64,000 bases of DNA, taken from positions 310,001-374,000 of the forward strand of contig OZ218954.1 of assembly GCA_965112735.1 (NCBI GenBank), read 5' to 3'. Under the pieces are notes generated by a model, which made no database searches, was not told the origin of the DNA, and saw only the letters and a program-made list of their open reading frames with translations. This document shows, one piece after another, positions 46,898 to 57,867 of the stretch (position 1 is its first letter; each line of letters opens with the position of its first letter). Made by a program: the position numbers and the translations under genes. This DNA comes from Phaeosaccion multiseriatum (taxonomy: Eukaryota; Ochrophyta, other classes).

Positions 46898-49702
46898 ATA
46901 GTAGTGGGGTAGCCAACCAATGGGAGGCATACGCATGCTCATTATACTGCAACTGCAACTGCAACTGCAAGTGTAACTGCAAGTGTAAGTGTAACTGACC
47001 AAGCGGCGGTGCCCTTGCCGAGAATGGGGTTGCTGGTGTGCCTCAGCCACGCCTCCCCATTGACGCTCGTGGCCAGGCCTAGAGCACGCTCCCCCTTGGC
47101 GTTGATGCCCTGAGGCGAGAGGGAGGGGAGGAGGAGGAGGAGGAGGAGGAGGACGAGTAGGAGTAGGAGGAGGAGGAGGAGGAGGAGGAGGAGGAGGAGG
47201 AGGAGGAGGAGGAGAGGGAGGAGGAGAAGGAGGGAGGTATGCTCCGTTAAAAGGGGATCATGCATCATGCCATCCACGCCTCGCCCTGCGGACGGATCCA
47301 TGTTGAGACAGCAAGCCCCTCCCCTCCCTCCCTCCCTCCCTCCCTCCCTCCCTCCCTCCCTCCCTCCCTCCCGTCCTCCCTCTCTCCCGCCCTCCTTCCT
47401 TCCGTCCCTCCCTCCCCTCCCCTCCCCTCCCCTCCCCTCCCTCCCCTCCCTCCCTCTGTATCACCCACCCGCTCACCTCATAGAACATGTGCAGGACGGC
47501 GGTGCCCTCCTTATCCTCTTGCCTCACCACCGTCCTCCTCCCTACCCCGCATTCGTCGAATGATCCTTCGGGGCCTCCCTCAAACACACTGCCCATTTTG
47601 AACCACTTCAGTCCGTCTTTGGAGCTGGCCGAGCCAACTGAGGAGGAGGAAAGGAAGGGTGAGGAGGCGGGGGGGGGGGAAAGAGGGAGGAGGAGGAGGA
47701 GGAGGATGAGGATGAGAAGGAGGAGGAGCCTGGCAAGGGAAAAAAGGAGGGAAACTTAGGTGCACAATCATACTTTCCCGGTGCTTTGCACGAGTAGACC
47801 CATGCCCTTCCCCCCCACACACACCCTATACACTCCATACCCCATACACTTTAACCCATACCCCCCTTCCCCCCTCCCCCCTCTCACTCTCTCCCTCCCT
47901 CTCTTCCTCCTCTCCCTCTCCTCCCCTTCCTCTCTCCCTCCCTCCCGCTCCCTCAGTATCACCAACACACTCACCTGTGTGCCTCTTGGTGTCTGTGTTG
48001 AAGCTCGTGTACAGCAGTCGAAACTCCTTCTCACCGAAAGTGTACGCGGAGGGCCATCCTACACTCCCTCTGTCCCACTCGTCTGCGCATTGTTGCCGTA
48101 GGTTAGGGGTGAAGACGAAGGCGGTGTTGCCGTACGTTAGGGTGAGTAAGAGAAGGGGGGTTGTTGGAGTGGAAGGTTATATAAAGAGTGCGTTGCAGAA
48201 GGTCAGGGGAGTTAACGGCCGTTAACCGTAGGTTTAGGGGGGATTCTTGCCGTACGTTAGAGGAAGGGCAAGGGCAAGGACAAGGACAAAGATGTACGTA
48301 CGCAGAGGACCACCCCACCACACTGCCCTCCCACTCCCACTCACCTTCCCCTCCCGGCTTGAGAATCGATCCGTCGGCGTGCTCACCTGTGGGTTGTTAT
48401 AAGTTGGTATCAGTAAGTCAGTGAGTTGTGAGTCAGTGACCAGTGCTACTGCTCCTCCTCCTCCTCCTCCTCCTCCTCCTCCTCCTCCTCCTCCGCCTCC
48501 TCCCCCTCCTCCTCCTCCTCCTCCTCCTCCTCCTCCTCCTCTTCGTCGTCCTCCTCCTCCTCCTCCTCCTCCTCCTCCTCCTCCTCCTCCTCCTCCTCCT
48601 CCTCCTCCTCCTCCTCCTCCTCCTCCTCCTCCTCCTCCTCTTCCTCCTCCTCCTCCTCCTCCTCCTCCTCCTCCTCCCCTGCTACGCCTACATACCCTCG
48701 ATACGGCCGAAGTTGACTCCGTCGGAGCTGAGGGCAAGGCCGATGCTGTACCCGCTCTGCCCGCCCGGGGGTGAGTCTGTAGCAGCTTCATCAGTTGGTG
48801 ATATGTGATCTGTGTCGAACGGGTCCTGGATCTCCTCTTTCATATCACTCTCCTCAAAGTTCCGCCCGTGAAAGTAGAGAAAGTGCATGCCTGTTGCGAA
48901 AGTGAGCACCGTAGGTAAGTAAGTTACGTAAGTAAAGGTCACAAAGCTTGTACAGCTGTCCACAGCACACTGACACTCCAACTACCCTCCTCCCCAGCGC
49001 GCGCAGGGCCACCAAACTGGCACCTTCCTTTTATCTTACGTAAGCTGACATAAGTTTGACTCACCTTCCCCCTTGTTGGATGCCGTCAATGTCACGTCAC
49101 CCAAGCCAATGTGAGCTGTGGGGGGGCAGGTTGGTCATCCAGCAGCGGCCATGTGAAAGTCAGTCGCACCATCACCCATAGAAACGTACGAGGAGGTCAC
49201 AAACACACACACACACAAACAGACACACAGACACAGGGGGGAGAGGGTCCAAGAGGAAGGGTTCATCGAAGGGTTGATGACTGAGGGGTCAGGGGAGGAG
49301 GGGTATGTGAGGAGGAGGAGAAGGAGGAGGAGGAGGAGGAGGAGGAGGAGGAGGAGGAGTGAGGAGGAAGGGAGGGAGGAGGAGGATGAGGAGGAGGGAG
49401 GGAGGGGGGAGGATGAGGAGGAGGAGGATGAGGAGGAGGGAGGGAGGAGGAGGAGGATAAGGAGGAGGGAGGGAGGGAGGAGGAGGAGGAGAGGGAGAAA
49501 GATAGACAGAGATAATACCGAACAATGATCCGCCCGCGTGGTCCCTCCCCCACAGAAAGAAAACAGGTAGCAGCACAAATACACTGGGTGGGCACACATT
49601 GCTCTCCCTCCCTCTCTCTCTCTCGCTCCCTCCCTTTCTCTCTCTCTCTCCCCCTCTCTTTCTCTCTACCCCTATCTCTCTCTTTCTCCCTCTCTCTCTC
49701 TG

Positions 49703-49738
<36 letters not shown>

Positions 49739-50322
49739 TCTCTCCCTCCCTCCCTCTCTCTCTCTCCCTCTCTCCCCATCTCACAGCTGGCTCACCTGTA
49801 TCGAAGCACCACCAGTCGTCCTCGTTGTTGGTAAAGACGCTTCCTCCCTTCTGCGTTCCCCGAAACTTGCGCCACACGATCCCGTCCGTACTTTCCGCCC
49901 TCCCCATTCGCCCCACCCCCTGGCGGTCTCGCCCTGCATACCTTGGGTTGTTATAGGACACAGGACAGAGTAGAGGTGTATGGGCAGAGGTATATGGGCA
50001 GGGTGGGGTAGGTTAGAGGTGTATGGGAAGGGAGAGGTGATGTGTAGGCAGGGGCAGGGTAGAGTAGAGGAAACAGGACGCAGAAAAAGACTGACAAGAC
50101 AAAACAAAGGGGTGGGGTAAGGAAGAGGTCAATACTGAAACTGAAACTATCCCCTCCCCAACTGCTGAGAACTGAAAATCGAACTCACCACATGACCCAT
50201 TTCTGTTGCCATCGTCCAACCGATTCGTCAGCAGCGGTAGCGCCAGGAGCAGCATGTAGTAGCAGTAGCAGTAGTAGTAGTAGTAAGTAGTAGTAGTAGC
50301 AGTAGTAGAAGTAGTAGTAGTA

Positions 50323-50389
<67 letters not shown>

Positions 50390-51487
50390 GAGGAGGAGGA
50401 GAAGGAAGAGGAGGTGGAGGGGGGGGGGGGGGTGCGAGGATATGGAGGGGTCGGGTGAGCAAAGCGGTATGAAGTTGGGTTGGCACATGACATTGATTGA
50501 TTGATTGGAGTCTGGGAATGTGCGATTGGAAAGGCAGTGCCCACCACGGGATGATTGGAAAGGCAGTGCCCACCACGGAATGGAGTGGAGGTGGGGCAGG
50601 AGCAAGAATCTAGAGCAGCCACAGGGATGAAGGACAAACACGGAGTGGTAAAGGACGGGAAGGTGGGGCAGGGAGGGAGGGAGGGGCAGAGAGGGAGGCA
50701 GGAAGGGAGGGAAGGAGGGAAGGAGGGAGAGAGGCAGGGAGGGAGGCAGGGAGGCAGGCAGGGTGGAGAAGGGAAGGCACCACGGGACTCCTGCTTCAGT
50801 GCACACCTCGCAGAGAACAACTCAGACCTCTCCTGCCGCTCATCCACTGCCATCCCCATGAAGTCGCTACACGCCCATGGATCAACCCCACTAAGTCGCT
50901 ACACGCCCCCATTCCTCCCTCGAAAATACTACAAACGTACTGTTAACCGATTCTCCGCACCAGGCCAGTCCACAAGGCCACTATCCATCCACTACACGCA
51001 TCAATCCATCCCCCTCTCCTCTCACACACCTCCCATCTCCCCTTAGCAACGTACCAAACCTCCTCACCTCTCCGTCCGGCTCTTGAAATCTTCGAACGCG
51101 GCAGTTCCCGATGGTGTGGTCGAATTGGTCTCCATCCTCACTCGTCTCGCCCTCTTCGTGCGGGGTGAAGATGACAATGTTGGACGGACTGCTCCCTTGC
51201 ACCCACTCCTCAGCCGTAGGCGCGTCCACTGCTGCCGCCGACTCTGCTGCTGGCGAAGAAAACAAAGCGCTCCCCATCTGCTGCCGAATGGAGGTGGGGG
51301 AAGGAGGCGTCCTTGGTCGGGTAGCATGACCATCGCGGCTGCTACTGCTCCTGCTGCTGCTCCTGCTATTAATTGCGCTGATGCCTCTCACCCCGTTAAG
51401 GAGGGCAGCAGACGGAGTAAAGCCATCCACCAAGCTCGGCACCACCGCAGCGGCGAGAGCACCAGCAGCTATAACATGAACCCGCAT
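46094..51487 (-). CDS. Five-bladed beta-propeller (GH43-like) protein with plastid-type leader
   Basis: Eleven exons: 51068-51487, 50189-50202, 49796-49941, 49065-49115, 48696-48890, 48345-48386, 47975-48082, 47477-47637, 47000-47109, 46597-46643 and 46094-46212 (470 residues, phases fit). The repeated blade pattern is characteristic of arabinanase/levansucrase/invertase-type folds: KWVMWYAGRD, RMGRAESTDGIVWRKFRG, FLYFHGRNFEESD, IGLALSSDGVNFGR, FRLLYTSFNTDTKR, GSASSKDGLKWFKMGSV, GLATSVNGEAWLRH, KWYMYYTGVPQGGEG and GMGIAVATNNDLTKWLRL at the C-terminus. The leader MRVHVIAAGALAAAVVPSLVDG is a signal peptide followed by Phe (GFTPSA), suggesting plastid import; an in-frame ATG 87 nt upstream lacks this feature. 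Whether it is catalytic is unclear. Exon 2 is a 14-nt microexon. Confidence 0.78.
48445..48677. repeat. (CCT)n tract, (GGA)n in the sense direction
   Basis: About 75 triplets, slightly interrupted, within the intron following the 48696-48890 exon, near its donor. Confidence 0.92.
50262..50396. repeat. (GTA)n trinucleotide tract
   Basis: Forty or so GTA/GCA triplets in the intron upstream of the 14-nt microexon. A related (GTA)n run is at 46828-46905. Confidence 0.9.
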
Positions 51488-51733
51488 CGTCACAATATCA
51501 CAATCAACGAGCTCAACCAAATGGCCATCAACTGCCATCGCCTCTTTTCCCACCCGCTCGAGATCTCGACCCACCCGCTTAAAACAATCTCTTTTTTATT
51601 TCCCTCTCTCCCCCTGTCTCTCTCGCTCTCGCGCGCGCTCTCTCTCTCTCCCTGCCGTCTCTGCCTCTCAATTCACTCTGTGGTCATTCCTCTTACCATA
51701 GGTACACTGCTATAGCACCACGATTAGGAAGGC
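51488..51733. promoter_or_regulatory. 246-bp divergent promoter between the beta-propeller and TPR genes
   Basis: Opposed start codons face away across 246 bp. It contains one ctgccatcg motif and a (CT)n/(CG)n stretch at 51600-51660. Promoter role inferred from position. Confidence 0.45.
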
Positions 51734-52868
51734 ATGACTGTGAACTACGACAAGTGGGATCGGTTCGCAGTGGACGATGCCCTGGACGAGGCGGCGAGGC
51801 AGGACAAGCGCGAGGAGGAGGCGCGGGAAGTCGCGCAGCTCCAGCAACAGCGCAGCGAGGCAGAGCTAGACACTCTCAGTCGGACGGCCTTTGCCTCGGC
51901 GGCGCTCAAGAGTAAGGCCGCGGTGGAGAGGCTGAAGGGAGGTGGATCGGCAGGCGGGGGAGCAGTAGCTGGGGGGAGGAGGAAGGGGCGAAGGAGTGGG
52001 CCGGGGAGGACACTTGTGCCGTCAACGGCAACAACAGCAACAAGAGGAGAAGATGAGAGTGCTGCTGCGGCTGCTGCTGATAACGAGGACGCCGACGGTG
52101 TATGGAGCCTGCAACGCCTGGCCGATGCGGCGGAGCAGGTAACAATAGGGCTCACCAACGCACTACGACTGCGCAATGAGAGCAGGTAAATAAGTTCATG
52201 CGTGTGCGTGGGGCGGGGAGGGCGTATCAAGAGGACCGCAGGGCAGTCGCTCTCTCATTTTCTCACCCTCTCACCCCCACATTCACTCCCACACTCCTTT
52301 CTTCCTCAATCTCTCTCGTATTACTCGTCTCCTCTTTCACGCACACACACCCCTTCCTTCGTATCTCTCTCGTATCTCTCTCTCTCTCTCTCTGTCACAT
52401 ACTCACTCCTTCCTCCCTAGCGAATTGGGACAGCAGAACGACCACTCTGCCGCCATGGAGAGGGCTCAGCGCGCACTCAAGGAGCTTGACGGCATTGCTC
52501 CTCTGCTGCGGCGAAAGACGGCCGCAGAAGAAGAAGAGGAAGAAGCTCAAACTGAAACGCAAACTCATGAAGCGCATCAGCATCATCACCATCATCATCA
52601 TCACGACCATCACGACCATCACGACCATCACGAGAAGGGGGAGAGTCAAAGGAAGGGCACACAATGCAACAAGGGGAGTGAGACTGGCGGCAACGGGCAA
52701 CACGAAGGTCACTCACATGGACACCACGAGCACAGTCGGGGGGGAGGAGGAGGAGGAGGAGGAGGAGGAGGAGGAGGAGGAGGAGGAGGAGGAGGAGGAG
52801 GAGGAGGAGGAGGAGCGGGTTGCCAACACGAAGGTCATTCACATGGACACCACGAGCATAGTGGGGGT

Positions 52869-52899
<31 letters not shown>

Positions 52900-54996
52900 G
52901 TTGCAGTAGTAAGGCGATGGAGACACCGACCGCAGCACCCATGGCACCGGCAGTGGCGAGAGCCCAGGCAGAGGCCAAGACCGTTCTTAAGAAGGGGAAG
53001 AACGCCGCAGGTATGGCCAGCCTTCTCCGCAGAGACTGCACCAAGAGCATCGGTTGCCATCTGATGCACCTGGGGCGTTTGGGGGGCGCCTCCGAGAGTT
53101 TCCGTGACGTGCTATTGCTTGAGGGGGGCACAGACGACGTGAGTGCGTGGGTGGGGAGGGGAAGGTGTTTCCGAGAGATGGGCGTGCCGTTGTTGGCGGA
53201 GTTGCATCTGAACCAAGCGACTACGGCGGCTCGGAAACTGGGCATTGATGTGGAGGCGGATGAGGATCTTGTTGAGGAGAGGAGGAGGACGGAAGCCATG
53301 TGGGAGGAGGGGGGTGTACCACCAATTGCTGTACCACCAACTGCTGTACCACCAGTGTCTGAGGGCGACAGGAGTAGTGAGGTCGTCCGGCACCACTTCC
53401 CACCGCCTCCTCCTGCTGATGATGAAGAGGAGAATGAGGAGGGTTTCAGAGTCGAGAAGGAGAAGAAGGAGGGGGAGAACGAGGAGGGCTTCCGAGTAGA
53501 GGTGGACAAGGAGAAGAGGCGTCTCATGGCAGCGGCGATAGAGGCATACCATGAGGGGGTGGTGCTTCAGCAGGAGCAGTTCTTGCTCTCCTCTGCCAGC
53601 AAGTTCGAGCAGGCTCTGAGTCTCTTGGACAGGTATCATGGCTGCTTGGCGGCGGGGGAGGGAGGCGGAGGAGGAGGAGGAGGAGGAGGAGGAAGAGGAG
53701 GAGGAGAAGGAGGAGGAGGAGGAGGAGGAGGAGAAGGAAGAGGAGGAGGAAGAGAAGGAGGAGGAGGAGGAGAAGGACAAGAAGAAGAGGGTGCGGGGGG
53801 GGGGGCAGGAGTGAGTGGGACAGGAGGACAACGACGACGACGACGACGAGGAGGAGGAGGAGAAGGAGAATGGACTCCGACAGCCGCTGACACCCCCCTG
53901 GTGGAGTTGACTGTGGCGTGTCACCTGAACATTGCTGCGGTGGGGTTGCTGCGGCAGAGGGGCTATCCTCGAGTCATCCACCATTGCTCCAGGGTACTGC
54001 AGCTGCAGCAGTTGGTGGTACAGCAGCAGCAGCGGTACAACAACAGCAGCAGCGTCGTCGCGTTTCTAAGGAGGGCGCAGGCCCAGAAGGAGGTAAGTCA
54101 GTGAGAATTGGATGTAAAGCAGCAACCATGTCTCCTCCACTGCCATCCTCCTCCTCCTCCACCACCACCATGTCTTCCTTCTCCTCCTCGCCCTCCTCCC
54201 TCCTGCGCCTATGTGTGTGTGCGTGAGTGTGTGTTTGTGTGTGTCCGTGATGTGTGTGTGTGTGTGTGTGTTTGTTTTGTGTGTATACATGGGTAGGTGT
54301 GCGTGTGTGTATGTTTGAGTGTATGTGTGTGTGTGAGCAAGAGAGAGAGAGAGACAGAAAGAGCAAGTGCATGTGTGAGCGAACATGTGCGTATGTGCGC
54401 GTGTGTGATGTGTGTGTATTTGTGTGAGAGTATGTTTGTGCGTGGATGCGTATTGTGTGTATGGCAGTCGCCAGAGAGGAGAGCCCCACACCGCGCCTGT
54501 CCCTGCAAGCTCCATCTCCCCAAGCATGTACTCATGGACTTCCACTGCCATCTCCCACCAACTCCATCCACTGCCATCTCCCACCTACTCCATCCACTGC
54601 CATCCCCCACCTACTCCATCCACTGCCATCTCTCACCTACTCCCATCCACTGCTATCCCCCACCTCCGCCCCGTCATGGAGCAGCTAGGGAGCTTCACAG
54701 CGGCGCTGCAGGACCTTCGGGACGCCGAGCAGCTCCTGCTACAGGACATGGAACTGGACCTCAAACTGGGAGGGGGGCGGGGGGCACCAGGAGGAGAAGC
54801 TCAGCAAGCCGCCGCTGGCACGGATGACGAGGCAGCAAACGCAGCAGCAGCAGCAGGAGGAGGAGGAGGTGAAAAGGGGGCTGCGGGCGGAGGGCAGGAG
54901 CGAAAGGCGGCAGTGACGCTTGAAAGCATTCGAAGAGCCATCGGCCATGTTCTCTTCTGCCTGCAGCACATGGGGAACGGCGAGGACGTGATTTGA
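51734..54996 (+). CDS. TPR-type protein with His-rich and Gly-rich insertions
   Basis: Three exons: 51734-52185, 52421-54092 and 54685-54996 (811 residues, phases fit). It opens MTVNYDKWDRFAVDDALDEA, like the KWDKFDV motif of RPAP3/SPAG1-type HSP90 co-chaperones, followed by a charged coiled coil. The centre has helical TPR-like pairs (ARAQAEAKTVLKKGKNAAGM, IGCHLMHLGRLGGASESFRD, AWVGRGRCFREMGVPLLAEL) and the end has more (ELTVACHLNIAAVGLLRQRG, LGSFTAALQDLRDAEQLLLQ). Between them are a run of eight His followed by DHHDHHDHH, two copies of QHEGHSHGHHEHS separated by a 27-residue Gly run, and a long Gly/Glu run at 53660-53870. Co-chaperone function is inference. The VPPTAVPP stretch (53317-53352) derives from the dispersed TACCACCAACTGCTG motif. 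Confidence 0.72.
52698..52864 (+). repeat. Duplicated His-rich block around a (GGA)n run
   Basis: A ~37-base block encoding QHEGHSHGHHEHS occurs at 52698-52735 and again at 52829-52864, separated by about 27 GGA/GGG triplets. Confidence 0.85.
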
Positions 54997-55230
54997 GTTT
55001 GAGTTTGGCTTGAGTTTGAGTTGGGAGTGGGAACACTTGTCGGTCTCGCGAGGGGAGGGAAAGGAGCAGGAGCGGCACTGAGCAGGAGCAGGCTAGTTCA
55101 GCTTCAGTTTGAGTTTGAGTTTGAGTTTCAGTTTCTTAGCCACTGTCTCTCTCTTTTAAATCTCCAACTTGGAATGGATGGAGAGATGGATGCTCTGTTT
55201 TAATTGACATACGCATTCCGTCTGGTCTAT
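54997..55230. other. Convergent spacer with GAGTTT repeats
   Basis: 234 bp between opposed stop codons, with repeated gagtttgagttt/ttcagtttg motifs at 54994-55022 and 55096-55136. No gene. Confidence 0.5.
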
Positions 55231-57832
55231 TCACATGTTCTGCCCGAACGACCCCGGAGTGTACCTGCCCTGGAGGATGGTGCCGCTGCCCGTCGCCTGG
55301 CCACCCATCACTGCATTGCCTACGCCTGGGCTCATTGACATACGACCAAAGACCGAGCGCCCGCCAACTTGCGCCTCAACGCTCCCCCGTACAGCATTCG
55401 CTTCTTGCCCCTCCAGCATGGCCTCACTGCCTGCCTGCTCCTCATACCAAGTCGATTTGAGGTATCGAGGTTCTATCGAGGTCGGCTTTCATCTCGATTT
55501 TCGTACATCACAAGTGAGCCTGTTCCTCATATCGACCTCCTCCTACCTGCTCCTCTACCTCTAACAATCGACCTCGACATTGGTCGAAAGTCAAACCTCG
55601 ACACCAGTCCAGACTTGGCCCTCGCCTCACCCACACAGCCTTTGTTTGTTGCTCTTCCACCACTGCCTGGCCTGCTCCTCGTCAAAGGCCCCTCTGTCGA
55701 ACATGACGGTGACCACTTGCTCCTTATGGGGAGGTTCGGTCCTCTTTCCCAGCAACAGTGACACTCCGCCGGATGGAGCAGCACCTGCACCCGCCACACT
55801 CGACGCAAGATCGGCGGCAGGGGCTCCTCCTGAGACATCTCCTGAGACGTCATCGAGGGAGAGAGGTGTAGAGGGAGGGAGGGAGGGAGGGACGGAGGGA
55901 GGGAGGGAGGGAGGGAATAGGAGAAACTGAGATACAAAGAGAAAGAGGGACACTCACGAAACACCTGAGATACCCTACCCCTGAGGCACCAAAAGTAGCA
56001 GCAGTAGCAGATCATCAGACCATCATCACCATCCACTGCCATCGCAATCGCCACAATACCATCGTCACAACCGTCACAACTGTCTAAAATGTCGTACCCA
56101 TACTCTTACCATCGCCCCCCCCCCCCCCCGGGTCGGCTCTCCTGTACATGGTGTCAGGTAGGAACAAACGCGCGTCGTGCACACGGAAGCGCCCCTTGTC
56201 GGCAGAGGACGTAGCTTCGTCGAAAAAAGCTCCTCCCCCCGGGTTCGCCACCTCCTCCCACCGCTTATGGGGAGGCATATGGAGGCCTCCGTCTCCGCGC
56301 TGGCCACCGGGGTCGAGATTGTTTCCGCTTCGAGGTGATGATGATGGCACAGCAGTTGGTGCTACAGCAGCAGTTGGTGCCCACGTGCCGTATGCGGGAG
56401 GAGGCGGTGCTATCCCTCCAGACTCGGAAACCCTCCTGCTTTCTCCTGTATCACCAACTGCTTCCTCCCTCTCCCACCAATGGCTGCTGCCTCTCCCCCT
56501 TCCGCTATCTGTGACTCCGCTGCCCCGTAGTCCGTCATGGCCACTGGCACCCTCCGTACCACCAACTGCCGAAGGCTGGTTTGGGGCGTCCCACCAACTG
56601 TTGCTGTCCAACACGCTGCTTCGCCGTCTCTCTCCACCCACTGCCATCCCTCCCCCTCCTCCTCCTTCTCCATAGGCTTCCTCCAGGTAGTAGCTGTTGT
56701 AGCCTCCCCCCCCACGACTGCCCTGCTGTTGTATCACCAACTGCCGCTGTTGCTCCTGCTGTTGCTGTTGCTGTTGCTGTATCACCAGCTGCTGTTGCTG
56801 TATCACCAACTGCTGCTGTTGATGCTGCTGCCGATGCCGAGCCTCCATCCTCCTTGCTTCTTCCCTACTCCGTCCTATGGCCAAAGCTTCGCTCCCCGTC
56901 CTGACACTCTGGTGCCCTGACTCATCGTACGGTGCTGTCATCTGTGAGGATACTACACGGTGTTGGGACCCGCGGTGCTCCCCCCCCGGGATGCCCCCCG
57001 GGGTGGACCTTCTCCTCCCCCCGGTTCTGGGACGAACAGCAGCTGAGGAGGAGGGTGAGGAGGGTAGCGTTTGCGGCACTGCGTAGGGGCTTTGCTGCTG
57101 CTGTATCACCAACTGCTGCTGCTGCTGCTGCTGGTGGTGGTGGTGGTGGTGCTGCTGCTGCTGCTGCCCATATGCCTGCTGCCTCCACCCAGTCTGTCCT
57201 GACCCTGCGTACCCTGCCCCTGAGCCGGGTCTCCCCCCCACCTCCCCGGTCCTGACACCCGACGAAGACGACGCCGACCGAGACCGCCGCCCTCGGACAA
57301 TGTCCCCTCCGGTGGCGGGCAAGGCGTCTGTGTGGCCGTGAGGAGTACTGGCCATCCCAGGTGGCCATCTGTGATGCTGCTGCTGCTGTATCACCAACTG
57401 CTGCTGTCCATGTCCCTGCTGCCCATATGTCTGCTGCTGCGGCTGCTGCTGCATCACCAGTTGCTGCTGCCACTGCCGCAGCTGCTGCTGCTGCTGCTGC
57501 TGCTGTTGGTCCTGTCCGGTAATGGCTGTATCACCAACTGCTGCAGCTGCTGCCTGTCGCTCGAGTACCCTCTCCACGGCGAGGCGATAAAAGTCGTCTT
57601 CGTGCACGTCGAGAGGCACCCCCAGGGGCGGCTCCATCCCACCCAGGGGGGGCTCCATCCCACCCAGGGGGGGCTCCATCCCACCCAGGGGGGGCTTCAT
57701 CCCACCCAGCGGGGGCTTCATCCCACCCAGGGGGGGCTCCATCCCACCCAAGGGGGGCTCCATCATCCCCACAGGATAGCCTGAAGCGGCGGCATTGCGC
57801 GGGTCAAGGCCGGCAGAGGCGTCTACACGCGC

Positions 57833-57867
<35 letters not shown>

